From positions 1,178,001 to 1,242,000 of the forward strand of contig NZ_JAVAMO010000001.1 of the NCBI RefSeq assembly GCF_030758345.1: a DNA stretch of 64,000 nucleotides, in the 5' to 3' direction. Below the pieces are notes generated by a model. That model was not told the origin of the DNA and did not search any database. It was given only the letters and a program-made list of their open reading frames with translations. A program made the position numbers and the translations under genes. Source of the stretch: Ruegeria discodermiae (lineage in GTDB: Bacteria > Pseudomonadota > Alphaproteobacteria > Rhodobacterales > Rhodobacteraceae). The first letter of the stretch is position 1; every line of letters begins with the position of its first letter. Below, in pieces: positions 35,797 through 44,423 of the stretch.

Positions 35797-36465
35797 ATGG
35801 TTTCACTGCCCGAAGCGGGTTTTCTGGCCGAGGCATCCGATCGCCTCAAGACGATGCTGGAAGAAGAGGCGATCGAGGCGCGCCTTGGTGCAGGTGATGT
35901 GCTGTTTCAGCACGGCGATACCGGCGATGCGCTCTATGTCATTCTGCAAGGCATGATGGAGGTTTCGATCCTCTCTCAGAACGGTCGCAAGCTGTCGATG
36001 GACCTGATGGGCCCGGGCTCGGTCTTTGGCGAGATCGCGCTGTTCGACCCCGGTGAGCGCACCGCAACGATCACCGCAACCCAACCCTGCCGTGTGCTCA
36101 AGGTGCAGAATGCCGACGTCATGCGCCAGGTCCGGCGCGACCCGGAACTGGCGGTTGATCTGACAAGGCTGGCCGGGCAGCGGATGCGCTGGATCAACAT
36201 GCAATTGCACGAGCAGGTCTTCCTGACCGTTCCAACCCGGTTGGCGCGTAAATTGCTGCATTTGGCCCAGTTGCAAAGCGAGGATTGCAGCTCTGTCAGC
36301 CTCAGCCAGAGCGAGTTGGCCGAATATGTAGGCGCCACCCGCGAAGCGGTGTCAAAGACGATCTCGGTCTGGAAAAAACAGGGCATCATCGAAGCGACGC
36401 GGGGCGGGTTGGAAATCCTTGATATCGACACGATGGAAGATCTGGCCGATCCCGAGCAGATCTGA
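35797..36465 (+). CDS. Crp/Fnr-family transcriptional regulator
   Basis: 222 residues from the ATG at 35797, with GGGAGG eight bases upstream. The cyclic-nucleotide-binding-like domain has LGAGDVLFQHGDTGDALYVILQG, PGSVFGEIALFDPGERTATITA and the C-helix. A C-terminal winged helix (SLSQSELAEYVGATREAVSKTI) binds DNA. The N-terminal cysteine cluster of Fnr is absent, so it is not an oxygen-sensing Fnr; it is nearer to Crp-type regulators. The effector and targets are unknown. It is monocistronic. Confidence 0.9.
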   Translation: MVSLPEAGFLAEASDRLKTMLEEEAIEARLGAGDVLFQHGDTGDALYVILQGMMEVSILSQNGRKLSMDLMGPGSVFGEIALFDPGERTATITATQPCRVLKVQNADVMRQVRRDPELAVDLTRLAGQRMRWINMQLHEQVFLTVPTRLARKLLHLAQLQSEDCSSVSLSQSELAEYVGATREAVSKTISVWKKQGIIEATRGGLEILDIDTMEDLADPEQI

Positions 36466-36485
36466 AACTTTCAAAAAATCACGAT

Positions 36486-36642
36486 TAAGACTCCGGGTGG
36501 GAAAAAGTTCACAGACCCCCGCACCTATACCGTGTGACCTTGACTTTGGTTACCCGGCGGACCGGATACGATCCCAGTCGCTCGGTACGTCCGAGTACCA
36601 AACCCTAGAGCCATGCGCCCCCGCGCATGGCTCGCTTCTTTT
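36486..36642 (+). ncRNA. Candidate small RNA (or long 3' UTR) with strong terminator-like hairpin
   Basis: 143 bases separate the regulator stop from a perfect 11-bp hairpin GAGCCATGCGC / GCGCATGGCTC with a CCCC loop (36608–36633) followed by GCTTCTTTT. The interval also holds a dyad CTCGG-TACGT-CCGAG and a TTGACT at 36540 that could be a -35 box. This is longer than a normal terminator leader, so an sRNA is possible. The boundaries are guesses, and the hairpin could simply terminate the regulator mRNA. Confidence 0.3.
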
Positions 36643-36682
36643 GAGATCAGCTTCGCGGATCACAGCCACTCCTGCGCAACGA

Positions 36683-36710
36683 AAAACGGCCGGGCAATGC
36701 CGGCCGTTTT
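36683..36710 (-). terminator. Bidirectional terminator between the Crp-type and degP-like genes
   Basis: AAAACGGCCGG / CCGGCCGTTTT, a perfect 11-bp stem with a 6-base loop; the A-run on one side and T-run on the other serve both strands. It ends the degP-like mRNA and may also stop plus-strand transcripts. Confidence 0.85.
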
Positions 36711-36728
36711 GCAGATATTTCAGTTGGT

Positions 36729-38228
36729 TCAGCCTTCCAGGTTCAACGCCACAAAGCGCGGCTCGCCATTGCGGCGGACCAGCAGCAGCAGCGACTTGCG
36801 CCCCGCTTCCTTGGCCTCCTCGATGCGGGCATCCAGATCGGCGAGCGAGGTCACCTTTTGCTGGCCCGCCTCGGTGATCACGTCGCCCGCGCGCAGGCCC
36901 TTTTCGAACGCTTCCGAGGTTTCATCGACATTGGTCACCGCCAGCCCGGTCTCATCTTCACCGACGCCCAGTTCCGAGCGCAGATCGTCATTGAGCACCT
37001 GAAGCGTCAGACCCAGCACATCCTTCTCGCTAACGCTGGGCGCGCCGTCCTCGGTGGTTTCCTCTTCGGTTTCCTCGCGCTCTGCATCTTCGCGACGGCC
37101 CAGCGTGACCAGAACCGTCTGGGTGCCGCCATCACGATAGACCACCACTCGCACCGCCTTGCCGACTGTGGTTTCACCGACCTGCCGTACGAGCCCGCGC
37201 GTATCGTCCACCTCGACCCCGTCAAAGCTGAGGATCACGTCCCCGGCCAACAACCCGGCATCCTTCGCGGGACCATCCGGCACATCGGTGATCAGCGCGC
37301 CCTTGGCTTCATCCAGCCCCATCGCCTCGGCCACATCTTCGGTCACGTCCTGAATGCGCACGCCAAGCCAGCCGCGGCGGGTTTCGCCGAACTCGCGCAG
37401 CTGATCGACCACCTTGGTGACCACGTTCGAGGCCATCGAGAACCCGATGCCGATCGAGCCGCCATTGGGGCTGAGGATCGCGGTATTCACGCCCACAACC
37501 TCACCATCCATGTTGAAAAGCGGCCCGCCCGAGTTGCCCCGGTTGATCGCCGCATCGGTCTGGATGTAGTCGTCATAGCTGCCACTCAGCGCGCGATTGC
37601 GGGCCGATACGATCCCGGCAGAGACAGAAAAGCCCTGCCCCAGCGGGTTGCCCATGGCAATCACCCAATCGCCAACCTTGGCGGTGTCGCTATTGCCGAA
37701 TTTCACGAATTTCAACGGGCTCTCGGCCTCGACCTTAAGAAGCGCGATATCGGTTTTGGGATCGGTGCCCACGACGGTTGCTTTCAGCTCTTCCGGCTGG
37801 CCGTTGCCGGGGAAGAACTCGATCACGATCTCGTCAGCGCCTTCGATCACATGGTTGTTGGTGACGATATAGCCATCCTCGGAGATCACGAAGCCAGAGC
37901 CAAGCGCGGAGGATCGGCGTGGCCGGGGCGTGCCGTTTTCGCCGTCATTGTTGCGGTCCTGAAACTCGCGGAAGAAATCCTCGAAAGGTGAGCCCTCGGG
38001 CACGATCCCCTGCGGACCGGTGCGCCCCTCGACCAGGGTCGAGGTGGTGATATTGACAACCGAAGGGCTGATCCGTTCGGCCAATGGCGCCAGGCTTTCG
38101 GGCCGCGCCTGCGCAATCAGCGTCTGCGCCAGCACGAACAGCACGCTCAGAAGCGCCATCCACATCAGGCGGCTCCTTGTGATCATGCTGCTTTTGTCGA
38201 GTGATACGGTACGGGCCTCGGCCTTCAC
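36729..38228 (-). CDS. Do/DegP-family periplasmic serine endopeptidase
   Basis: 499 residues from a GTG at 38228 with AAGGAG seven bases upstream; the downstream ATG at 38186 is less well supported. It has a signal peptide ending AQA (near residue 41). The trypsin-like domain has His126 (IVTNNHVIEG), Asp160 (KTDIALLK) and Ser233 (RGNSGGPLFN), all intact. Two PDZ domains follow (RGWLGVRIQDV to VVYRDGG; then the LTLQVLNDDL to SLLLLVRR region). It probably degrades or refolds misfolded envelope proteins. It lies next to the DUF2065 gene and hflKC, a common quality-control neighbourhood. Confidence 0.95.
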   Translation of the reverse strand: MKAEARTVSLDKSSMITRSRLMWMALLSVLFVLAQTLIAQARPESLAPLAERISPSVVNITTSTLVEGRTGPQGIVPEGSPFEDFFREFQDRNNDGENGTPRPRRSSALGSGFVISEDGYIVTNNHVIEGADEIVIEFFPGNGQPEELKATVVGTDPKTDIALLKVEAESPLKFVKFGNSDTAKVGDWVIAMGNPLGQGFSVSAGIVSARNRALSGSYDDYIQTDAAINRGNSGGPLFNMDGEVVGVNTAILSPNGGSIGIGFSMASNVVTKVVDQLREFGETRRGWLGVRIQDVTEDVAEAMGLDEAKGALITDVPDGPAKDAGLLAGDVILSFDGVEVDDTRGLVRQVGETTVGKAVRVVVYRDGGTQTVLVTLGRREDAEREETEEETTEDGAPSVSEKDVLGLTLQVLNDDLRSELGVGEDETGLAVTNVDETSEAFEKGLRAGDVITEAGQQKVTSLADLDARIEEAKEAGRKSLLLLVRRNGEPRFVALNLEG

Positions 38229-38355
38229 GGGCGCTCTCCTTGTCCTCACGCACTTTCCCCCTCCGGTCGCGAAACCGGTGGCTTGGGCAGTAATGTAGTC
38301 AGTTTGTGCCGACCCGCAATGTATGATCGCGCGGTTTTCATCTGATGCGACGAAC

Positions 38356-38559
38356 TCAGCCGAAACCAAGCTGATATGCGCCCCAGACAAGGATCAGCCC
38401 CAGGACCATGGACAGGATGCCCACCTGCCGCCGCCCCGCCTCGGGCAAGGTGCGCAGCATTTCCAGCATCCGTTCAACAAGGGACGGGGCCAGAGCATAG
38501 ACCAGCCCCTCGACGATCAGCACCAGCCCGAGGGCCATCAGAATCATGGTCATCCGCAT
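38356..38559 (-). CDS. DUF2065-family small membrane protein
   Basis: 67 residues with two membrane helices (ILMALGLVLIVEGLVYAL and ILSMVLGLILVWGAYQLGF) joined by an acidic/basic loop (PSLVERMLEMLRTLPEAGRRQV). This is the usual DUF2065 pattern; members sit beside hflC and degP in many proteobacteria. The function is unknown, perhaps assisting HflKC/FtsH. GAGGT precedes two possible ATGs (38559 and 38553); the second has better spacing. Confidence 0.85.
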   Translation of the reverse strand: MRMTMILMALGLVLIVEGLVYALAPSLVERMLEMLRTLPEAGRRQVGILSMVLGLILVWGAYQLGFG

Positions 38560-38621
38560 ACCTCATCCAGAAGAAACGGTTGAATTGTGCCGGTTGATGA
38601 CCGGTTTGCCCCATCCAAAAG

Positions 38622-38649
38622 AAAAAGGGCCAACCCGTGGGTCGGCCCT
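38622..38649 (-). terminator. Terminator downstream of hflC
   Basis: On the minus strand an AGGGCC/GGCCCT stem, extended by ACCC/GGGT past one mismatch, is followed by TTTTTC. It lies 26 bases after the hflC stop and separates hflKC from the DUF2065 gene. Confidence 0.75.
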
Positions 38650-38674
38650 GTGTTCTTCTGCTGCGGCGACCCGG

Positions 38675-39550
38675 TCACTGACCAGCGCCATTGGGGGATT
38701 TCAGGTAGTTGAAGAAATCCGAATCCGGGCTGAGCACCATCGAACTGTTGCCGCCCTGGATCGCACGGCCATAGGCGGTGAGCGAGCGGTAGAATTCGAA
38801 GAATTCCGGGTCCGCGCCATAAGCTTCGGCAAAGATCAGGTTTCGTTCGGCATCCGCCTCACCGCGAATGATCTCGGCCTCACGGCCTGCCTCGGACACA
38901 AGCTCAACCACGGTCCGATCAGCCTGGGCGCGCACGCGCTGCGCCGCCTCGTTACCGCGGGCGCGTTCATCAGTCGCTTCCCGCTCACGTTCGGCGCGCA
39001 TCCGGTCGAAGGTGGCCTCAAGGTTCTGGGTCGGCAGGTCGGTGGCCTTCAGACGCACGTCAATCACCTCGACACCCAGCGCGCGGGCTTCGGCAATCGC
39101 GGCGTTACGGATTCGCAGCATCAGTGCGGCACGGTCCGAACTCAGGATATCCTTGGAGCTGACCGAACCCAGCACCGCGCGGGTTTCGGCACGCAGGATG
39201 CTGTCCAGGCGATTTTCGGCGGTGGCAATGCCGCCGACCCCAACCGCTTGCCGGAATTGTTCGACATCGGTGATGCGATAGCGTGAGAAGGCATCCACCA
39301 CCAGACGGCGGTCATCAAGCGGTGTGACCTCAAGGGGCTGCACATCGATCGACAGGATGCGGTCGTCATAGCGCACAACTTCCTGAATGAGCGGGATTTT
39401 GAAGGCCAGGCCCGGCTCTTCTTTCACCGCTGCGACGCGACCAAATTGCAGCACCAGCGCCTTCTGTCGCTCGTCCACGATGAAGATCGACGACAGGCCT
39501 ATTACCGCTGCGATCACCAGAATCGGAATGAGAAAGGTTGTTTTCCGCAT
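38675..39550 (-). CDS. hflC: HflC, SPFH-domain protease modulator
   Basis: 291 residues: one N-terminal membrane anchor (FLIPILVIAAVIGLSSIFIV), then the SPFH/band-7 domain (DERQKALVLQFGRV) and a long Ala/Glu/Arg-rich coiled coil (REREATDERARGNEAAQRVRA). With HflK it forms the inner-membrane HflKC cage around FtsH. The start codon overlaps the hflK stop by one base (TGATG), ensuring stoichiometric expression. Confidence 0.95.
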   Translation of the reverse strand: MRKTTFLIPILVIAAVIGLSSIFIVDERQKALVLQFGRVAAVKEEPGLAFKIPLIQEVVRYDDRILSIDVQPLEVTPLDDRRLVVDAFSRYRITDVEQFRQAVGVGGIATAENRLDSILRAETRAVLGSVSSKDILSSDRAALMLRIRNAAIAEARALGVEVIDVRLKATDLPTQNLEATFDRMRAEREREATDERARGNEAAQRVRAQADRTVVELVSEAGREAEIIRGEADAERNLIFAEAYGADPEFFEFYRSLTAYGRAIQGGNSSMVLSPDSDFFNYLKSPNGAGQ

Positions 39551-40692
39551 CAGTTCGCCCCCTGCTCGGTCTGGTTGCGACGCAGTTCATTGAGCGGCAG
39601 ATAGGGAACAACCCCCTGCCCGCCACCAGCGCCCTGCTCGTCCAGAATAATCTTGTCCACGTCTCCCAGAACCTGCTCCATCCGTTCCAGATACAGACGT
39701 TTGCGCGTTACTTCGGGCGCTTTGACATATTCTTGAAGGACCGCGCTGAAACGGCTGGCTTCACCTTGTGCTTCGTTGATCTGCTGGGCGCGATAGCCTT
39801 CGGCCTCCTCCAGCAACTGCGCGGCTTCACCGCGCGCCTCGGCCAGAACCCGGTTGGCATAGGCGTCTGCCACGTTCTGCAGCCGGTCACGCTCCTGCGC
39901 GGCGGCCTGAACGTCGCGGAAGGCGTCGATCACCGAGGGCGGCGGGTCGGCCTTGTCAAAGTTCACGCGGATGATGTTCACCCCGCTGCCATAGCTGTCG
40001 AGCGTCAGCTGGATCAGGTCCTGCAGCTGTTCAGAAATGATACCGCGGTCGCGGTTCAGGATCGGCGCCAGATCGGATTGCGCGATGATCTCGCGCATGG
40101 CCGATTCCGACACGGCCTGAATCGTCTGGCGCGGGTCGCGCAGATTGAACAGGTAGTTGGCCGGATCGTTGATATTCCAGACCACCTGATAATCGATATC
40201 AACCACGTTTTCGTCACCGGTCAGCATCAGACCGTCATTGCCGCCACGGGCACCGCCCATCGCTTCGGTCCGTTCACTGGTAACCGGGATCACCTCGGCG
40301 GTCACAAACGGCCAGGGGGCAAAGTTCAGGCCGGGATTGCCGATGCCCGAAAACTCGCCCAGGAACAGTTCAACCGACTGCTCTTCGGGCTTCACCGTAT
40401 AAAAGCTGGCAAAAAGCCAGACGCCAATCGCGGCTACGATGCCCAGACCGATCGTGCCTTTCGAAAAAGCCGGGCCACCGTTTCCGCCGGTGCCACCACC
40501 GCGCCGGTTGTCGCCGCGACCGCCCATCAGGACGCGCAGCTGCTCTTGGCCCTTCTTCATCAACTCGTCGATCTCGGGGATCTGCGGGCTATCGCCTTCG
40601 GGCGGCTTCTGCCCGCTGCCATTGTTTCCCCGGTTTCCTCCGCCGCCTGAAGAGCCTCCGCCCCCCCAGGGGCCACCGCTGTTGCCCGCCAT
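39550..40692 (-). CDS. hflK: HflK, SPFH-domain protease modulator
   Basis: 380 residues. A cytoplasmic Gly/Asn-rich N-tail (GGPWGGGGSSGGGGNRGNNG) leads to a membrane helix (GTIGLGIVAAIGVWLFASFY), the SPFH domain (VKPEEQSVELFLGEFSG) and a coiled coil ending near EDVDKIILDEQG-like sequence. It is the partner of HflC in FtsH regulation. It is the upstream gene of the hflKC pair; its own promoter should lie in the 73-base gap to gor. Confidence 0.95.
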   Translation of the reverse strand: MAGNSGGPWGGGGSSGGGGNRGNNGSGQKPPEGDSPQIPEIDELMKKGQEQLRVLMGGRGDNRRGGGTGGNGGPAFSKGTIGLGIVAAIGVWLFASFYTVKPEEQSVELFLGEFSGIGNPGLNFAPWPFVTAEVIPVTSERTEAMGGARGGNDGLMLTGDENVVDIDYQVVWNINDPANYLFNLRDPRQTIQAVSESAMREIIAQSDLAPILNRDRGIISEQLQDLIQLTLDSYGSGVNIIRVNFDKADPPPSVIDAFRDVQAAAQERDRLQNVADAYANRVLAEARGEAAQLLEEAEGYRAQQINEAQGEASRFSAVLQEYVKAPEVTRKRLYLERMEQVLGDVDKIILDEQGAGGGQGVVPYLPLNELRRNQTEQGAN

Positions 40693-40765
40693 ATGAGTTC
40701 AATCCTCGTCTGTTGTGCCGCGTCTTTGCGGCGTCAGTCATAACCTGTGTGCGCGCCCGTGCAAA

Positions 40766-42124
40766 TCAAGCGCTGCGCACAGGCGTTCGCATGGTTACCA
40801 GTTCTTCGGCCATAACGGGGTGTACTGCAACCGTACGGTCGAAATCTTCCTTGGTTGCCCCCATTTTCACGGCGATCCCGGCCAGTTGAATCATCTCGCC
40901 CGCGCCGGGCGCGACAATATGACAGCCCAGCACCTTACGGGTCGCCTTGGAGATGATCAGTTTCATCAGCACCCGCGCGGTCTGGCCTGCAAAAGCCGAT
41001 TGCATCGGTTTGAACGAAGTGGCGTAGATCTCGACCGGTTCCTGCTCGGCAGCCTCTTCTTCGCTGAGACCCACTGTGCCCATTTCCGGCTGGGTGAAGA
41101 TGGCCGTCGGGATCAGCTCGTGATCGACCGGTGTGGGTTTGCCCCGGAACACCGTATCGACAAAGGCCATCCCCTCGCGGATCGCCACCGGGGTCAGGTT
41201 GACCCTGTCGGTTACATCGCCAATCGCATAGATTGAGGGAACCCCGGTCTGGCTATATTCATCAACAATGATCTGACCCTTGCGGCCCAGTTCGACGCCT
41301 AGAGCTTCCAGTCCCAGATCATTGGTATTGGGCGCGCGACCCGTGGCATACATGACCACGTCAAAGAGGTTTTCGTCGCCATTGGTGGCCTTGACCCGGA
41401 TCTGATCGCCTTCCTTGCGCATCTCAAGCACGTTGGTGCCCAGATGCAGGCCGATCCCGTTCTGGCACATCTCTTCGCTGACCAGCCCGCGCGCCTCGTC
41501 ATCAAAACCCCGCAGGATCTGTGCGCCACGGTAATACTGCGTCACATCGACGCCCAGCCCGTTCATGATGCCCGCAAATTCGCAGGCGATATAGCCGCCG
41601 CCGACGATCAGCATCTTGCCGGGCAGTTTGGGCAGGTGGAACACCTCGTTCGAGGTGATGGCCAGTTCCGAGCCGGGAAAGTCCGGCACCACGGGGCGGC
41701 CGCCGGTGGCGATTAGGATATGCTTGGCGGTCTTGCGGGTGCCATCGGCCAGTTCCACCGTATGCGGATCGACCAGTCTGGCACGCTGATCGAAGCTTTC
41801 GACGCCATTGTTCTTGAGGATATTGCGATAGATGCCTTCCAGACGATCCAGTTCTGCGGCAAGTTTGCCGTGGAACATGTCCCACTCGAATCCGCCCTGG
41901 CTGACATCCCAGCCATAGGCGCGCGCCTCGTTGATCATCTCGGGGTATTCGCTGGCAAAAACCATCAGCTTTTTGGGCACACAGCCCCGGATCACGCAAG
42001 TGCCGCCATAGCGATCCTCTTCCGCCAGCGCCACCTTGGCCCCGGTCTCGCCCGCGGCCACACGCGCCGCCCGCACGCCGCCCGAGCCGCCGCCGATGAC
42101 AAAGAGGTCGTAATCAAAGCTCAT
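40766..42124 (-). CDS. gor: Glutathione-disulfide reductase
   Basis: 452 residues: the FAD motif GGGSGGVRAARVAAG near residue 11, the redox pair Cys43/Cys48 in GGTCVIRGCVPKKL, a second Rossmann fold (MLIVGGGYIACEFAGIMNGLG) and the C-terminal catalytic His-Glu in VHPVMAEELV. It lacks the C-terminal extra Cys of thioredoxin or mercuric reductases. It regenerates glutathione for the three GSTs in this window. It is the downstream member of the rpiA–orphan–gor set on the minus strand, 37 bases after the orphan gene. Confidence 0.96.
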   Translation of the reverse strand: MSFDYDLFVIGGGSGGVRAARVAAGETGAKVALAEEDRYGGTCVIRGCVPKKLMVFASEYPEMINEARAYGWDVSQGGFEWDMFHGKLAAELDRLEGIYRNILKNNGVESFDQRARLVDPHTVELADGTRKTAKHILIATGGRPVVPDFPGSELAITSNEVFHLPKLPGKMLIVGGGYIACEFAGIMNGLGVDVTQYYRGAQILRGFDDEARGLVSEEMCQNGIGLHLGTNVLEMRKEGDQIRVKATNGDENLFDVVMYATGRAPNTNDLGLEALGVELGRKGQIIVDEYSQTGVPSIYAIGDVTDRVNLTPVAIREGMAFVDTVFRGKPTPVDHELIPTAIFTQPEMGTVGLSEEEAAEQEPVEIYATSFKPMQSAFAGQTARVLMKLIISKATRKVLGCHIVAPGAGEMIQLAGIAVKMGATKEDFDRTVAVHPVMAEELVTMRTPVRSA

Positions 42125-42161
42125 GGTCCTGCCTCATCCTTGGTTCCGCAAGGGGTGTATC

Positions 42162-42686
42162 TTATCCCGCGCCACTGTCCAGCCCGTTCCCGGCCTTGAT
42201 CTGCTCCCGCCAGGGCCTGTCCAGATCGGGCCAGTAGTGGCGCAGCGTTGCAATAAATTGCTCAGATATGTCCGAGGGCATTGATTTCAATGGCACTGCA
42301 GAACGCCTTAGTTTCCCGTTTTTCTTGTAGATAATCGTGTTCTTGAAAGAGCGTCCAAAACGCCCTTCGAAGACCTGAACAGCCTCTACTTTTTCCCATT
42401 TCAAATGAAAGGGTTTTCCGGTTCCGGTGCGCACATCTATTCCGGAGACACCAACTGCTGCCTTCACATCAGTGAACTTTCTCGCACTTAAGTATTCCCC
42501 GACGGCCCAAGCGAGCGCGACAATGCCACCAACAAACAAAAATGCGTTGGGATCGACCAACAGGCTGTGAGCCAGCAACCAAATCCCCACAACAAGTAGA
42601 AAGGTACCATCCAAAATTCTCAGACCCCGCCTTAGATTAAGGCGAAATTGGCTTTCTCTGAAAACCAAACTGGGTTCTTCGCTCAT
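42162..42686 (-). CDS. Two-helix membrane protein with a PH-like cytoplasmic part; AT-rich orphan
   Basis: 174 residues from the ATG at 42686, 2 bases after the rpiA stop. Two membrane helices (LDGTFLLVVGIWLLAHSLL and NAFLFVGGIVALAWAVGEYL) are followed by a beta-rich region (VGVSGIDVRTGTGKPFHLKW, VEAVQVFEG, NTIIYKKNGKLRRSAVPL) reminiscent of bacterial PH-like domains. Hand counting gives 80 G+C of 180 bases over 42241–42420, well below its neighbours, so it was probably acquired recently. The function is unknown. Confidence 0.75.
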   Translation of the reverse strand: MSEEPSLVFRESQFRLNLRRGLRILDGTFLLVVGIWLLAHSLLVDPNAFLFVGGIVALAWAVGEYLSARKFTDVKAAVGVSGIDVRTGTGKPFHLKWEKVEAVQVFEGRFGRSFKNTIIYKKNGKLRRSAVPLKSMPSDISEQFIATLRHYWPDLDRPWREQIKAGNGLDSGAG

Positions 42687-42688
42687 CC

Positions 42689-43477
42689 TCAATCCGCGAT
42701 ATCGCTGAACAGGTTTTCGTTCTCTTCAAGGTCCAGCCGGTCATGTTCCACCGTGCCTTCATTGATGTCGCGCAGCTCGACCCGGCCATCGCCATAGCCC
42801 ACCACGACGATATCGCAGATATCGATGAACAAGCCGTTTTCCACGATGCCGGGTACCTGATTGAGAGCCAGCGCCATCTGGCGCGGGTTGCCGATGCGGC
42901 CAAGATGCAAATCGAGGATGTGATTGCCCTCATCGGTCACAAACGGCGCGCTGCTATTCATCCGCAGGCTGGACTTGCGGCCCAGAACATCCATCGAGAC
43001 TAGCATCTCTTCGATCAGAGCTTGCGTGGTCTGCCAGCCAAAGGGGATCACCTCGACCGGCAGCGGGAAAGCGCCCAGCGCCTCGACCTCTTTGCCGACA
43101 TCGGCGATCACCACCATCTGATCCGAGGCGGTTGCCACGATCTTTTCCTGCAACAGCGCGCCGCCACCGCCCTTGATCAAATTCTGCTCGCCATCGAATT
43201 CGTCAGCACCATCAATGGTCAGGTCCAGCCAACGCGCCTCATCCAGCGAGGTGACCTCGATACCGACCTCACGGGCCAGTTCCGCCGTGCGGGTCGAGGT
43301 GGGGACGCCGCGAAATCTCAGGCCCTGATCGCGCACCTTCTCGCCCAGGCAACGCACCAGCCATGCGGCGGTCGAGCCGGTGCCCAGCCCCACGCGCATC
43401 CCGTCCTCGACCAGATCAGCGGCGCGCTTTGCGGCAACGAACTTGGCTTTTTCGATGGGTGACAATTCTCCGATCAT
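42689..43477 (-). CDS. rpiA: Ribose-5-phosphate isomerase A
   Basis: Interconverts ribose-5-phosphate and ribulose-5-phosphate (pentose phosphate pathway). 262 residues, with GMRVGLGTGSTAAWLV near residue 27, LDLTIDGADEFDGEQNLIKGGGGALLQEKI and the C-terminal LFSDIAD tail. The conserved Asp and Lys of the active site lie in the DGADE and KGGGG motifs. It faces the divergent GST gene across a 244-base gap, and the AT-rich gene and gor follow it. Confidence 0.97.
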   Translation of the reverse strand: MIGELSPIEKAKFVAAKRAADLVEDGMRVGLGTGSTAAWLVRCLGEKVRDQGLRFRGVPTSTRTAELAREVGIEVTSLDEARWLDLTIDGADEFDGEQNLIKGGGGALLQEKIVATASDQMVVIADVGKEVEALGAFPLPVEVIPFGWQTTQALIEEMLVSMDVLGRKSSLRMNSSAPFVTDEGNHILDLHLGRIGNPRQMALALNQVPGIVENGLFIDICDIVVVGYGDGRVELRDINEGTVEHDRLDLEENENLFSDIAD

Positions 43478-43657
43478 GGTTGCATCCCCTGAGTGATCCC
43501 AAGGGATTTATAGGCAAGTCCCCCACCGCTTGCGAGAGGGATTCGGCGGCCCTGACCTGCGAGCTGTGGCAGGGCGCGCAACTTGTCCTGCGTGGGTGAG
43601 GTGTCGTGGCCCGGTCTACTCCGACCCAGGTCAGCGCGTGGCCGAAAAATTTTGCGT

Positions 43658-43682
43658 GTTTCCTATCGGAAACGTCGGAAAC
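43658..43682. promoter_or_regulatory. Inverted/direct repeats near the GST promoter
   Basis: GTTTCC, TATC, GGAAAC, GTC, GGAAAC: an inverted repeat followed by a direct repeat of its right arm. It lies 40 bases before the GST ATG and 180 bases before the divergent rpiA start, a suitable place for an operator. No regulator family is assigned. Confidence 0.35.
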
Positions 43683-43721
43683 GGTGTATGGGGAATCACC
43701 CAAAGCCCCTAGAAGCCGATC

Positions 43722-44423
43722 ATGACCGAAACACTGCGCCTCCATTACGCCCCCGACAACGCCTCGCTGGTGATCCGGCTGGTGCTGGAAGAGATGGGCC
43801 TGCCCTATGAAAGCGTGCTGATCGACCGATCGGTCCGCGAGCAGGACGGCGCCGCCTATCGCAAGCTCAACCCCAACGGGCTGATCCCGGTACTGGAGAC
43901 GCCGCAGGGGCCAATCTTTGAGACGGCGGCGATCCTGCTCTGGCTCGCCGACACATATGGTCAGATGGCACCTGCGGTGAATGATCCTGAGCGCGGGCCA
44001 TTCCTGAAATGGTTGTTCTTTGCCTCCAATACCCTGCATGCAGACCTGCGCATCCTGTTCTATCCATATGTCTATATCGACCCCGAACAGGCCGAGACCT
44101 TGCGCGCAGGTATCCGACCCCGCCTGCACCGTCATCTGCAGTTGCTGGACAGTCAGGCGGCGGCAGCGCCGAGTTGGCTCAGCCCGGACAGCCCCTCGGT
44201 CTTGACCTATTATCTGGCCTGTATGCTGCGCTGGATGGCGATTTATCCCTCAGATGGCGACCAGAGCTGGTTTCGCCTGACCGACACGCCCTATCTGCAA
44301 CGCATGCTCGGCGCGCTTGAGGCGCGCGATGCCACCCAAGCGGCAATCACCGCCGAAGGGCTGGGGGCTACTCCGTTTACCTCACCCACCCATCCCACTC
44401 CGCCGGAAGGGAGCGCGACCTGA
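43722..44423 (+). CDS. Glutathione S-transferase
   Basis: 233 residues: N-domain LRLHYAPDNASLVIRLVLEEMG (Asn/Ser loop in place of the canonical Tyr/Cys), NPNGLIPVLET and ETAAILLWLADTYG; then a helical C-domain (SVLTYYLACMLRWMAIYP). The substrate is unknown. Its TGA is followed directly by the sdaA ATG with no spacer, so the two are surely one transcript, which is a curious pairing with serine degradation. Confidence 0.88.
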   Translation: MTETLRLHYAPDNASLVIRLVLEEMGLPYESVLIDRSVREQDGAAYRKLNPNGLIPVLETPQGPIFETAAILLWLADTYGQMAPAVNDPERGPFLKWLFFASNTLHADLRILFYPYVYIDPEQAETLRAGIRPRLHRHLQLLDSQAAAAPSWLSPDSPSVLTYYLACMLRWMAIYPSDGDQSWFRLTDTPYLQRMLGALEARDATQAAITAEGLGATPFTSPTHPTPPEGSAT

